Part shown: positions 1-13,800 of the stretch, one piece after another
Numbering within the stretch: position 1 is the stretch's first letter
Layout of the letters: every line of letters begins with the position of its first letter
Assembly (NCBI GenBank): GCA_000727475.1
Contig: KL647292.1
Span: forward strand, 4,879,162-4,943,161
Length of the DNA stretch: 64,000 nt
Source: Sarcocystis neurona
Lineage: Eukaryota; Apicomplexa; Conoidasida; Eucoccidiorida; Sarcocystidae
Reading direction: 5' to 3'
The notes under the pieces: generated by a model
The model's database searches: none
What the model was told of the DNA's origin: nothing
Seen by the model: the letters and a program-made list of their open reading frames with translations, nothing else
Position numbers and translations under genes: made by a program

Positions 1-1401
1 TTCGTGTGCGTTCCGTTCATTGACGAACGTGCGCACACTTTCGTCGTGGGGCAGTGAAAACACGGTCTTGCCGTAGCAAGTCCCCATCACGTTTCCCTCG
101 TTAGCACAGCCAGAGAGGTACATAATGGATGTACTGTGTGAATATATATAACACACATTCTTCCCTTAAAGCTGCACACATACTCGACGTGTGACTACAT
201 TGGTAATGAAGTAGTAGTATACTCCTAGAGTGTAAATGAAGGCAGTTGTTTACATTTCTAACAAATGCAGTATGCCGGCCGCCGCAGAGAAGCAAAATCG
301 CTTCTGGAACACAGACGGCGTTGTATAAGGTTCGCTGACTGATTGCTTGACGGCTAGCTCCGGAAAAAAAGCAGTCGAAATTCATGTACAAAACCAACCA
401 GCTACAACCATTCAGATAACACAACAAAAAAGGCGATGAGCTTCACGGACAAAATGAACTTGATCACCAAAATATCAGCCACGCTGGAGGCTTGTTTGGT
501 GCGTATGCACGCCCGTGCCCATGATTTTACGCGTACGCGCGTGCTTAACGTGCCTGTGTGTATCCGTACAGCTGATGGTAAGCGCAGTACCTGACCACCA
601 AATCAACCTGCAATTGCTGACACACACGTGAGTCGGTCTGCTTGGCCGTGTATGCCTGCAATGGTCCTACGCACAGATACGCGAGTGCACGTCTCCACTG
701 TCTGGCTAGTAAACGCCATTCATATATGCGCACGTTTTCCACGCGCTAACTGTATACTTACAGACATAAATAAGGAACTTTCGTAGTTGGTAGCGGTCTG
801 CCTGGTATAAACGTGAAGATAGAGGAGCTGGAGATCAGGACGCGGCCGCCGCACGACGAACCCGTCGTGGTATTTCATTCAGTCTAGATCGTCTTGCTAA
901 TATGTCCCCACGTACTCGCGTACGTAGGTAGTGCTTCACGTATGTAGAAGTTAGTAGGTAGACAGACCTACGCGTGTACAGAGATCTGCCTCTTTACACG
1001 TATAAATATAAATATATATATATATGTACACTTACGAAACTCACTGCGTCTACCACGCCAACTCATCTAAACAAAGTTGTATACGTTTTGGCTGTGCCCC
1101 CGTGTGCACTTGGGAGGAGGTTATCGAAGTAGTTCTGGTAGCCAAAATCTCATCTGGTGTAGCACGAGAGGACCCGTGTGCGCCAGCTTGCGCTGCGACC
1201 TCCTGATTCTTCTGTCCAAAGTGGGTGAGACAGTAGGTGCTTGAAGACAGCTCTCGTTTCACACAGGAAAGCTAGGCAGATCAATATCTTTTAGGTGCTC
1301 ACCACAGGAGCAAGAGTTTTTCTCTGTGTCTCTCTCGCTCAGGCAGCAACAGCGCAAAGTGATGCCGTTGATCTACGTAGAAGATTTACTGATTTTACGC
1401 G
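1..1401. other. 5' flank of the ESV1/LESV-like gene, no gene recognised
   Basis: Only short open frames occur on either strand and none resembles a family I know. A TA/TATA tract lies near 1005-1025. The stretch probably holds the promoter and 5' UTR of the gene that opens at 1402, but I see no motif that fixes a transcription start. Confidence 0.5.
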
Positions 1402-2668
1402 ATGGGTCGGACACAGGGCTCTCCACGAGGAGGGAGGCTGCTGCGGAAGACGACACATGGGCAGCAGCAGACGGTGAATGAAGAGGAAGGAAAGCACAGG
1501 CAGCAGGATGTACAACAGCAGCAGCTGCAGCAGGCCCAAAGGTGCGGCGAGCAGCAACAGGAGATGCAACAGCAGCTGCAGCAGAGGCAGGAGACGGAGG
1601 AGGGGAAGCAGCAGCAGGGGATGCGACAGGACATCACGGCTGCAGTTACAGCAGACAAAACAGTAGCCGGTGCGGCTCCGGTGACGATTGCCATGTCTTC
1701 CTGCAGCAGCGGTGGAACACTGCAGCCATGCAGCCCCGTTAGGGGAAGCGTCGTGGCGAGGTCTGCTAGTCAAAGAAAGAGCCAGGGCAGCACCACCATC
1801 ACCAGCAAGACCAGCAACAGCCAGAGCAGCAGCGCGAGCACAGGGAACACCAGAAGTAGCAGCATTTTCAGCGGAACCAGCGAGGACAACCGAAAAAATA
1901 GCAGGAACCTCAGCGTCAGGCGGGGGAATGACAGCAGCTATGGAAGCCCAGCGGGCAGCAGCAGCAGCACTCGAAGAACCCCTAACAGCAGCAGCAATAG
2001 CAGCTCCTCGTGCATCCGAGAAGAGCCTGACGAGAGCAGAAGCAGTCAGAACAGCAGCGACACGGCTGTACCTGGCAGCAATGAGGAGACCAATCTTAGC
2101 AGCAACCGTGTCGACGGGGGGCAGACGAACGAGAGAAGTGGTGCCAAGTGCCCAGCAAACAGCAGCAGCAGCTCCCCGGCGAGCACCCGAAGTACCGGCA
2201 ATTGTGATACTCGTGGAAGTAGTAGCCGCAGCAGCAGCACTCACTTCAGTGTAGAGAACGGCAGCAACTGGGTCCAGCGACTCGTGAGAGAGAACAGCAG
2301 TAGCTCTGGCGCCGCGACGGGAGACAGCAGCAAGTCTCACTTGCCGATGAAAGACTGCAACAGCAGCTCTTCTCATGCGGGGGTGCGAAGCACCAGCAAG
2401 CATTTCATGGGAAGGGAGGAGGATTCTTCGCGAGGAGTAGGGGGAGGAGCAGCAACAGCCGCAGGGGGACGAAGAACGACTGTCATCAGACCACGTACCG
2501 ACGGGAGCACGACTGTCATTGAAGAAGCACCGACAACACCAGCGACAACTCTCCCTCCTCAGCCCAGAGACGGCTGGGCGGCTAGGATGCCAATTCTCCG
2601 TCTCCGCGTGGACCCCACAACTGGAGACGTACTGCTCGCAGACGAGCTACCGCCAGAGGAGCGGCGGG
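1402..2668 (+). CDS. Exon 1 of ESV1/LESV-like gene: low-complexity N terminus
   Basis: Opens at ATG 1402, twelve bases after an in-frame TGA at 1390. It encodes 422 residues: a Gln-rich part, then long Ser/Asn/Thr runs from AGC and CAG repeats, then a normal-looking end ([19 protein letters not shown]). Ends CGGCGGG|GTGAGAAG after codon position 1, which suits the acceptor of exon 2. No signal peptide or membrane segment is visible. A different first exon or a later ATG cannot be excluded. Confidence 0.5.
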
Positions 2669-5600
2669 GTGAGAAGCAGCAACAGCGGCAGCAGAAGGCA
2701 GAGCAGTAGCAACAGCCGCAAGGGGGACTGTCTCGACGACAGTCCTTGAATAACGCGCGGATACCTGTACCTGGAAGATCTCAAGGGGGGGAGGCAAACT
2801 TGATAATGAACTTTAAGCACACTCCAATCTGTCTCTCTCTATATATACGTCTCTCTCCGTCACTTTTTCAACACACACGTGTGTACACGTGTGCCTACCC
2901 GTGTGCGCCGACGTTTCTCTCTGTCTCTCTCGCTTCTCTCTCTCTCCCACCTGTCCTGTTACGAACGTATCCAACCATGCGTACGTGCCCCACTGCGTAC
3001 GAAGTATATGTGTGCACACTTGTGTATGTATATACAGTACTGTGTGCTTCGGTGAGCTGGTTTTCTTCCTCGGCAGACTGATATCGTCGCCGCTTAAAGG
3101 ACAGCGTAGGTGTCTTTGACGGACATGAGGACCTCGGTGACTGCTCATCTGCTCGTGTGCTTTTTTCGACAGAAAGAAGTGCGTGTTGCCTGTGGGCCGG
3201 TTCGTACGTGTACGTCTGGGTCTTCCCCTGGCCTTCCCTCGTGCCGGTTTTCCTGAAAATCCAAGATGTGCACCCACGCTGCTTCAAAGCAAACCTGCGC
3301 TTTACACGTGTCCATCTACGCAGTGGAGTCGTGCACGCATTTCTCTATCGAAACCGAAACGAAGAAGGTCTGTACGCCTCCACTGTAAAATTTATCGAAT
3401 AAAAAAACCCTGGGTCGACGAGGAGGGGGGCGGAGAAGCAGTTGCTCGAGTCGGAGGAGCGGGGATGCGAGGATGTTTGTGTGTACTGAAGAACTAGGCA
3501 TCTACTAAAGCCGGTCCTGCCGCAGTTGGTAGATACGTAGAATTGAAGGGCCATCTGTTGAAGTGCTGTGGAGCTTCTGGAGGGGTCGGCAAGAGCCCCA
3601 CGTCTGCGGATTTTCCCTTTTTGTATGGCGGGGCCTGCAGGACAGGAGTTGGCTCGTTGCTCGCATTTCTGGTTGTAATTAAGGATGCAATCGAGAACCG
3701 TCTTCATGCATAGCCCACGTGGCACGGGCACCAGCAACATCGGCAACAGCAAGAGCATCAGCAGGTGTTGGATCGTCAGGAGGGGTGGCATCTCTGCCCT
3801 CTGCAGGGGTGACGCCGTCTGTCTCGCTGCTGTAGCTTGTCTGGTTTCTGCCCGTGTCTCCCTCGTGCTGCGCCTGAAGCTGGTACTGATCCGCCTGGTG
3901 TGCGGCTGCCGCTGCTGTGGCTGCTGTTTCTGTTGCTACGACCCTTCCACTTCTTGCTGCTGCAACTCGCGCGACTGCTGCTGTCGTTGCCGCTGCCATT
4001 CCCGGCAGTTTTGTTGCTGCTGTTACTCTTGTTGCAGCTACCGCTGGTGTTGCAGCCGCTGCTGTTACTCCTTTCTCACTGCTATCGGTGCCACGAGTGG
4101 TAGAGTTGCACTTGCTGGTATAGACAGCAGCAAGTGGCACGGGCTGCTGCTGCGGCTGTTGCATCGCCGCATGGGCAACAACTGATGCCTGCAGATTACC
4201 CTCTCGTTGAATATCCAACCCAAAACTGGACGGTACACGCTACTTTGCGATGTCGCCGCTCCAGCAGCTCTTCCGCGCCTGTGGACGCTGCGTTAGGCCT
4301 CCCTCACGATTTGCTCCTCTCTGTATTCTTCCCGTCAAGTGCGCTTTCGTTTTCTACTTTCCTGTCCGTTTCTCATGTCCCCTGCTTTCCTGTTCCTCCG
4401 CGACTTCTCTCTCCTTTACGTCTTTCCCTTCCCTCTGACGCTCTGTGCGTTCGTATGCGACTCTTCGGTAGTCCTGCTGACCTTGACTCATATGCATCTC
4501 TGGTGTGCTCTGCTTTTCCTGCAGCTTGTCGCCGTGCGTCACCCTCCCCCCCTCCCGTTGGTTTTCTAAAGGCTGGAGAATTATCTCCCTCCCCCCTCTC
4601 CACAGGCACCTCAACAGAACCACCGGCGTCCCCTGAACCTGCGGAAGGTCGCAGCATTGTCTCGTCTCCCGGTGCCTCGGCGTGTTCGCCACGCGCTCGT
4701 CAATCAGGCAGCAGCGGCGATAGGGCGCAGAGCGACAGCCAGCAGATCGGCAGCAGCAGGGTCCGCTTCAACAGCAGCAGCTTCAGCGTGGAGGGCATGC
4801 AACGGAGGCGACAGGAGGAGGAGGAGGCGGAGGAGGAGCGTTCGGCAGCACTGCTGCGGTACCGGCTCGGGTCGGAGCTTGCTGCTGCAGGTGCTGCGGC
4901 AGCTGCTCTCCACTCTGGTGCTGCTGCGGCTGGGAGTGAAGCGTACGCAGCTGCGAGTCGTAGGGCAGAATGGGAAAGACAGACGGACAGAGCAGCTAGC
5001 CGCGCTGCTGCTGGTAGTGGGCCTGCTGCTTCCTCTTCCCGGCAAGTGGTATCGCTGGGAGGAGGAAGCAGAAGAGCGCGCATCGTCCAGCACGAAACGT
5101 ATACAGAGACGCTGCACAGAGGGGGGTTACCAACGGCAGCTGCAGAAGAAGGAGGCGGAGAGACACAAGGCTTCATTTGGGGCGAGAAAGTGGCTCACGA
5201 CGGCAGCTGGAGAGAGCGCTGGATTCAGCAAGTGATTGTCGAAGAAGAGAGCGATCACGCGCAGTGGCGCGTTCGACCGGAGGCCACGCAGCAGCAAGGG
5301 CAGCAGCAACAACAGCAGCAGACAGAAGCAGCAGCGGGGGAGCCACAAGCGCCGCTGGTGGGTGCAACACGTGGTGCACGTGCGAACAGAGCAGATGCGG
5401 AGAGACCTCACACGAGGAGACGCCGTTTCGGTCAGGCGCAGGGGATCAACGAAAGGAGACATGAGAGGTGAGAGACGTTCAAAAGTCAAGAAATCCGGAA
5501 GAGGTAGTGGGCTCTTCGCTGTAAGATGGAGTGCTGCGGTCGACGAACAGAGGAAACGAGGGGGATCTGACGGTGTTGCTGGGGACGGTTCTGCTGCGGC

Positions 5601-7715
5601 TGGTACTACGGTTGTTCCTGCTGGTAGCGCCTTTGGCGCTGCGGTTGCTGATATCATTGCCAACGCGACTGTGCTGCTGTGGCTGATGCAGTCTCGGCTA
5701 CCGTGGCTGCTGTGACTGCTACTGCCGCTGTCGCTGCTGGTGGTGCTGCTCTGAAGTCTACTGCCGCAGACGTGCAGATTGTGAGGGCAGAGAGCGCATG
5801 CGACATTGAATCTCACACACGATACAGATACAGAGGTGTTTTAAAGATTTATGAAGAAACTGGGACCGACATGCTGCACGTCGTTACTCGAATAGAGCAG
5901 TCCAGATAGATCTTTCCATTCGGGTGCATGCGTCCTCAAACGAGCTGCTCACTGGCAGTTCTTTAATGCACTGCCGTGTGTATCTACAAACGTGTCACGC
6001 GTACACACACACACACACAGAAGCAGGGAAATATGCGCTTCTCTATACATGCAGAAGGATGCATGAATGAAAGGAGGTCCGCAGATAGGAGACTACTAAT
6101 ACCCGTGAGAGATCGTGCTGAGGTATAGACTCGCGTTGCAATTGCTGCTGCTGCAGGTGGACGACACGGTGGGAAGAGACAGAGGGGCAGCGGCGTGTGG
6201 TGGAGAAGGCCGTGCAAGAGCTGGGCGAAGACGGCGAAGTGCTGCAGGAGTGGGTGGAGATAACAGAGGAAAACCTGCTGACGGGCGAGTGCTCGGTGAC
6301 GAAGCGAGGAGAAGATTACCGAGAAAAGAATGAAGAATTCCTTGCTCGCTCCTGGGTTCACAACACCAGAAGAGGAAGGCGAAGAAAAGGGAGAGATACA
6401 GCTGCTTCGTTTTCCGATGCTGCTGCTGCTCGCGACGGAACTAATTCTGACGCGTGTGCTGGGGACCGTGGGGCTCCTGCTGCAGCAGCGAAGGGCGCGA
6501 CAGAGACAGGAGGCGCTGCTTATGCAACAGCTGGTATTTACCGTCCAGCGTCGACGGCAGCAGCAGAAGAGGAAAGCGAAAAAGCGCTGCGTCCGGTAGG
6601 AATGGACGTGCTGCAGCTGCAGAGGGAAGAAGAGACGCAACGGCATTCAACAGGAGAGACTGATGCTGAAGAGGGAGAGGCATCGTACGAAGGAGAAGAA
6701 GAGGAAGAAATGATAGAAGAAACGAAGGGAGGCGTGACCCGCGGACAACGCAGAAGGCGAGAAGTAGCTTCTGGGAGGGAAGAGCACTCAGTCTGGTACC
6801 GGAAGGAGGCTGCAGCAGCAGGGGTGGACAGAGCTGCAGCAGGCGGAGGGGAGAAGGAAACAGCACGAGGGGAAGAAGCGGAAATATGGCAGGACACGTG
6901 GATTGAAGACCCGCAGCAAGGGAAGAAGTGGGGAAGCAAGAGCGGAGTCAACACCAGGCAAGTCTGACAGCAACCACAAGAGCAGCAGCTGGACGGCAGA
7001 GAAGCAGCAGCACAAGAAAGCAGCAGGGCAGTAGGGGTTCACGAGTCGGCGCCCTGCAGCCTCTCACCTGCGTTCACACGTAAAATAGCCCGAGGTCCAC
7101 AGCGAAGGAGGAGGTCCAGCCGAGATCCGCACAAGAGGCGGTCCACTTGGGTGTACAGACAGCCGAGATAGGCCGCAACACCCACGAAGCGGCTCTGCGA
7201 TGTACAAGTGACAGGCAGCAAGCGGGTCTCTTCGTCCGCTCACGTGGCGAGTAAAGTTACACACAGAGGCCGAACGAAGTGGCTTAGTTGGGGATCGCCT
7301 GCAGAGATGGGATGGCGTAAACACAGACCAAGAAGAAGCAGCGAGTCTGCAGGAAGGGTTTCCCGTGAATGCCGCAGAAATGGACAGGCGTCACCGGCAT
7401 TGTTTAACAAAGATGAAGCAGTAAAAGGGAGACGGTGACACAGCTGGTTGTTGTTGTCTTTTGTTATTAGTGTAGATATTCACAGAAACCCACATCCTAC
7501 CACACGTGAGTTCCTCTACGTCCACATACATGTATGTGTCTATCAGCATGCGCGTACGTACCATACATGTACACAAATATATATATATGTATATACACGC
7601 GATATGCATATGAATGTATGTATGTGTAATGGATACATATATATATATATATATGTCGATCTGCGCACGTCCATATGTATACATACAAATTATATATGTG
7701 TATACATGTATACGC

Positions 7716-7747
<32 letters not shown>

Positions 7748-10700
7748 TATATGTCCGGGTGCACGATTCCGCAAGCTTTGCTGAAATGCGTATGGACGTA
7801 CACATGTGTATATCTGTGTGCATTGCTGCGTGCGCCGGACTGTAGTATATATATATATATATATATGCGCAGCAAGATAGGCCTGGTGCCTCCATATATG
7901 CGTATATGTATGTATATACGTATAAATCGTGTGTGGGTGGGGAGATAAAGTCGCTGAACTTGATGAGCGCCCACACGTGGTCTCGACAAGTTTGTGTGGA
8001 GGAGTGAACTTGCAAAAGTGACATATGCGCAAGATTTGCAGAGAGACGCGGCGTCCGCAGCTGGGAGGACGCATGCAGGAGGGCACTGCGCCTGATCCAA
8101 GCAAACACATCATTCTATTTCTCGCGGGACTGCTGGACAGACACACGGGTTGTGTAAGAAGGCCGCTCTCTGTGTCGGTGTGTGCGTATCGTATGTGTCT
8201 CTTGTAATTGTCAACAAACACACCTATTGAATATCAGGCATATTCAGACACACGTCTACGTAGACAGCTGTCTGCACTTCTATATACATATATATATATG
8301 TATATGAAGAGAGAGAGAGAAATGCAAAAAAGCCCTGGTACAGGAGGGAAGATACAATATATATGTATATTAGAAGAGGTATTTCATAAGGATTGACACT
8401 CGCCGATGCTGCTGCACTCGCGGCTTCTCCCTTTGTGCGCCTGCACGAGTAGGCGATCTCCGTTTCTGCCTCTCTCTCTTTTACAACTATTTATATTTGC
8501 ACCTCTCCGTCTCAACAACGGTACATATATATATGTATATATACACGTAACTACGCATTTATACATATATATATATATATACATATGGACCTAGTATGTA
8601 CATAACCATATATATATATATATATAGGTACGTATACATATACATATGCTGAAGAGAGAAGTAAGTGACGCTTTTCCCATTTTTCCCTGTGGTTGGCTAG
8701 CCCTGCTTCGGCGTGTCTTTTTGTATTTCCACGCATGTTTCTTCCCGTGTTTTTGTGCATGCACACATATGCGATATCCCTGCATATACCAGGAGAGGAC
8801 GTACAAGTCTTCTCCCTGTATATACGTCTATGTGTATATCTACAGCCTCTGTACACCCGCACCTCTCTCACTCTCTTTCTACCTATATATATGTGCACAC
8901 ACGTATGCACATAAGTATCTGTACGTAATCTGTGTACGCATATATATATATGTATATATATGTATATATATGCATACATATGCGTATATCAGGATGTACG
9001 TATATAGTCTGTGGCCTCACATGTTGTACCGGCGTACAGCGATGGTGCGTAGATTTGTCGCTCCTGTGTAGCTGTGTCCTCGGGCCTTGTGCTGCAGAGG
9101 CGAGAGGTGGGGAGAGAACTGGCGAGAAGAGAGGGATGGAGCTCGAGAAGTACGTCGGTGGGCAGCAGCGGCAGACGGCCAACGGCAGTGGGGAGAGCAG
9201 ATGCGCTTCGAACCTGCGGCTTCATCAACAGACGACGTGGAAGAAACTCACGAGAGGTAACTACGGGTCCCTCTCTGTTCACATGCTGGCGTGATGCATG
9301 CGTGCAAGCTTAACGCGACTGTGAGACGGGTTTTCTCCTGTTCTCCTACGCGTTGCTTTTCCTCCTGTATCTGCTTATATGCTAGGTTCAACCACCACGC
9401 CAGGTGAACCGTTTTCCGAACACCTCCGCATATGCATCCCCCTCCGGCGACGCATTCCTCTACACGTGAAGGGCGGAACTCGTCTTCTTTTTACTCTCCA
9501 CAGACATGCTCAAAAGAGACGTGCAGGGCTTTTTGTAGAAGAACCGGGCAACCTCTCTGCACACTCGTGCACAGTTTCCAGTACGTCAAACCTGCTTACC
9601 GTAAAGGTACATAGATATGTGTGGACGGGTGGACCGCTGAGTTTTGCTGCTGGCGTAGCGGTGTAGCAGTTCTTTCTCTCGGCGCTGCTGCTCTCCCCGG
9701 TCGCCAGGAAGCGGACGTCTTCCCAGACAATCCGTTATACGTGTGTATCTTTCTGGGCATACAGACGTAAGAATCTGCACTTCATGCTATATATATGTAT
9801 GTGTAGGGCCACGTGACTCCTGTGCCTGTGCTTTCTTGGCAGGACAGAGAGGGAGACTCTTGTAGACGCCTGGACACACGTACTCGTTTTATAGTTGTCC
9901 TGTGGACAGCTGCTTATGGAGGGAGAGACTCGCGGACAGAAGAGACGTGTCTTCTGGCCTCACCCGGTGGCACACACGTGGGTGTATCCATGCTTGTGTA
10001 TTATACATACATACATTTGTATATAGTTATGGGTATGTACGGATGTATATTCATACTTGTCCATGAACTTTTGTGTACGTACATACCTACGTGAGTCTTC
10101 AAAATAAGGGACGTGTCTCCTGGCCGCAGTCGATGCCAGCACATACATGTGTGTATTTGTGCTTGTATACACGTATATACATTTATATACATGAATGGTT
10201 GTGTATGGAGATATATTTGGACTTGTCCGTGAGCATATGTATGTATGTACACGTGTCTCCTTACGCAGCCGTAAACCATTGCTGGTTTTTGACTAGAAAC
10301 ACGTGCTGTCGGTCCCCTTCAGCAGGTAATAGGGAACAAATGCATGAGACGCGTGCAGCTCCTTGCATCCACTTCTGTACATCCCTCTGTGCTACGCTTG
10401 TTCATATATGTATATATATATATATATATGGATAGACAGACAGACAGATGCCTGCGTCCACCAGACAAGCGGGGACACACATAATATATACAAAGGAATG
10501 CGCGTGAATACACGTGTAGATAGGCAGCATCAAATGTGTAGATTGGGGCATGTAGGGGTGTAGCTGTAGTTTTGTGAACGCTTGTACATGCGCACGTGCG
10601 CGGCTGCGCGTGTACACATAACATATATGTACATGTGTGCCGGTCTCTGTATCTCGTTCTCTCTCTCTGTATATATATATAATAGCATTTGCACAATAGC

Positions 10701-10776
10701 TCGTACGTGTTTGCGGTGGCGAAGTATGTATCTATGCGTGCCCGGCTATCTCTGCCCGTCTGTACGCGGACCCGTA

Positions 10777-10814
<38 letters not shown>

Positions 10815-13800
10815 ACGTACGCACGTACAGCGTCAACACGGCGGCTGATCAAGGGCTGCCACTTCTCGAAAACGTCTACGCCTTGTCTTCGTGTGCTGCT
10901 CAGGCTGCCCGGAGCCTTTCTTGCGGGTGTGCTCTTCGTTTGTCTGCCCGTTTTTCGCTAACCTTCTGAATTTGTAGCTCTCCGGATCCGTTGTTGTGGA
11001 ATCTCTCAACGGCGAAGCAGCTGCTGCGTTCTGCCCGAGAAAGACCTCAAGTTCTTTTCTTCTACCTCTCTGAAACCGGTTCTTCTTCTGTTTCTGCAGG
11101 GCACACGAATACGTATCCGCCAACTCACGACCTACGCACATAAACCTCTGTAGATATGTATATGTGTATATGTGTACATATCTGTATCTAAGAGGCTGCG
11201 TACGAGTGGGTTACATGGGAGGGTTCCTGTATTCCAACTATTCACCTTCGTTCGTTAGGAAGGGGTAGGAGACGGCACTCCCGAGAAGCTTCGTTGCTTT
11301 CTAGCCTTTTTTGACCTGGCTACGGACGTCCGTTATTTTCTTTTGTGGCTGCGGGGTGCTTCACCTTCAACTCGAGCAGTCCCCGCCCCCCACCCGCGTA
11401 GATGTGTCCGCCTTTTGCCGGAATTCGGACAAAACCTCACACGTGCACGTGTTTGTAGATGTGTGATAGAAACGGCAGTCGTAGCAGACACGTACAGGTA
11501 ATGGCTGTTCTACGTACACATGCGTACACGGGGAACGGGAGCTGCGTACTTACTGTCGTGTATACGAGTAAGTACGTAGCTTCCCTTCCATATATCTATA
11601 TATATGTAAAACCATACATGTCCTGAAGACGGCCGACGTCCAGGTGTGTGCGTCGTAATGAAGACTCTGCGTCTGTGTACGCTACTTGTAAAACAGAGGG
11701 TGCATTGTGTATGTATCTGTATAGATATATGTGGGTGTAATTGCAGCTGTACCCATATATATACATATATAGTGAAGACTGCGTGTACGTATATATATAT
11801 ATATACAAGTATATATTTGTACAGTTCTCCATGTATAGGTGCACGCGAGTGCCTTGTTAAAGGGAGCCGCGGGCGTGCCGTGGGATGATGCAGAGCTCTG
11901 TCCCGAAACATGTATGTATACGTATGAATACACGTATACATACGGATAGTAGACATTTCGTAGCACGTACATGTGTAGGTGTGTATACGCCAGTGAAAAA
12001 CTGCTCACAGGTGTGTAATAAGAACTCCACATCCTTCTTTCTGCAGCGGAAACGAGACGTCTACAGGCGGAAGAGGAAAAAGATGTGGGATGGGTGAGTG
12101 TACCGCCCTTCTTCGGTGCGACGCCTTGTTTTTCTTTCACAGAAGTATGACCGATCGAAGCTCCTCTTGTTCTGTCTTTGACTGTTCGTCTACCGCTGTT
12201 GCTGCGCCTGCCCTCCGTACCGCGGTGTTTCTGTGCTGCGGTCAAGGCGCAGTTTTGACTTTTCTTGTTTGCAAGCTGCTGAGGTGGTGCCGCTGGCTGT
12301 TGTCTAGGGACGTACAACAAAGCGATGCAGTATACTCTGGGGCGTTTTTCGTTCTGCTGCTGCTGGCGTGCCAGGTGGGAAGTGGAGCACCGTGACGGCG
12401 CCTACGTCTCCTTTACTGATCGCTGGTGGCTGCAGCCGCAGCACCAGAACTCACGGGGAGAAAAGAAGAAAGTTCGCTACTCTGCCCTCGCTCCTGCTTG
12501 CGCGGAAAGCCGCTGCAACAGCGGCAGCGGTACGACCATCAGCAGCAGCAGCACCACACACGAGGGGGAGAAGCAGCAGGGACAGGACCACGGGAAAAAG
12601 ACGTACGAGGAGGTGGAGGTGAGGGAACTCGACAGCAGCGTTCTTCTGTGTTTGTACTTGCTGGTGAGAGTGCTAGATGGCTGTTTTGTCATTCCTCCGT
12701 CTGGGCCGCTGCCTGTCTCTCTCTGTCTCTCCTCCGTCCAGGCGGACGTCTTCTTCTTCTGCGGTGTTAGATCCCTTCCTTGTCTGGCCTCATGCATCGC
12801 ATGCTTCGCCAGTAACATTGCTTAAACAGGCAAACAAACGTAGACGTCTTGCCGAGAAAATCCCTTTGTGTAGACGTCTAGTAGAAGCACCGGTGCGCAC
12901 ACACCTTCACGTGGGTCAGAGCGTGTGTGAACACACGCTAAAATGTGTGTTGTACATTGCACGCCCCAGAAACACAGCGACAGAGGTGTTGCGTTGCCTG
13001 TCTTTCACGTCAGTTGCACCCGTAGCCCCTCCCACAGTCCTTTACTGCAGATCTCTTGTTTCTTAGACACAAGAACAGAAGCAGCTCTCTTAAGACACGC
13101 GGGCAATGTTTGCGTCTCGTCCTCTTCTTTTAGGTGAAGTGTCTCAACACTCCACATATACTCCTTGACGTGCACGCGCTGCACGGTGTGTGCCAGCCAC
13201 AGCGCGTATACATCTCACCTGCGGTATACGCACACCCACCCACGGTGTACGTACACCGTACTCGCGGTGTATGTACACTCCACCCGCGGTGTATGTACAC
13301 CGTACTCGCGGTGTATGTACACTCCACCCGCGGTTTACGTACACTCCACCCGCGGTGTACGTACACCCCACCCGCGGTGTACGTACACCCCGACCCGTGT
13401 ACGTGCACGGAACTTGCGATGCATATGGATACTCTGTCTGGGCTACGTTCTCGCTCCGTGTCGGGAGATTTTACAAAAAAACGTACGTCCCCGGCGTCGG
13501 TACATTTCCGCTTGTCCGAATGCGTCCTGGCTGTCTCCTTGTAACCCAAGCGACTTGTCGCGTGTCACTGGTAGTTGCAGTCATCTTTTTGGGAGATGAG
13601 TGCGGCAGGGCGCAGCCAGGAGACGGGGTGCAAGTAGCAGTAAATGCGTGACAGTGCGCGGAAAGAGGAGTACGTGCTGTGTCAACGGGTCTCTGTGTAG
13701 CACTGCGGGTGTCTACGATCTACAAGTGTATGTATACAAGTGTGTAGGTACGCCTGTGCACTGCTGCTTGTGTGTGGTTGGGTATCTACGTGTGTTTCCA

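Noticed and set aside
1688..2254. 188-codon Ala-rich + frame
   Set aside because: A shifted reading of the same AGC runs (GCA = Ala); it has no donor or continuation.
1339..2403. 354-codon minus-strand frame over exon 1
   Set aside because: It is the reverse of AGC/CAG repeats (Leu/Ala runs). The + frame has an in-phase donor and links to the Trp exons.
3679..4218. 179-codon minus frame, Ala/Thr-rich
   Set aside because: Product of the CTG tract in intron 1; no family motif and no splice context.
7590..8990. Many Tyr/Ile-rich short frames
   Set aside because: Translations of (TA)n and (TATG)n microsatellites.
12143..12400. + frame behind the strong acceptor at about 12143, with a hydrophobic run
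   Set aside because: It runs through a pyrimidine-rich stretch; the Trp exon that fits in phase starts at 12375.
13222..13397. CRISPR-like regular repeats
   Set aside because: Units are contiguous with no unique spacers, and the genome is eukaryotic.
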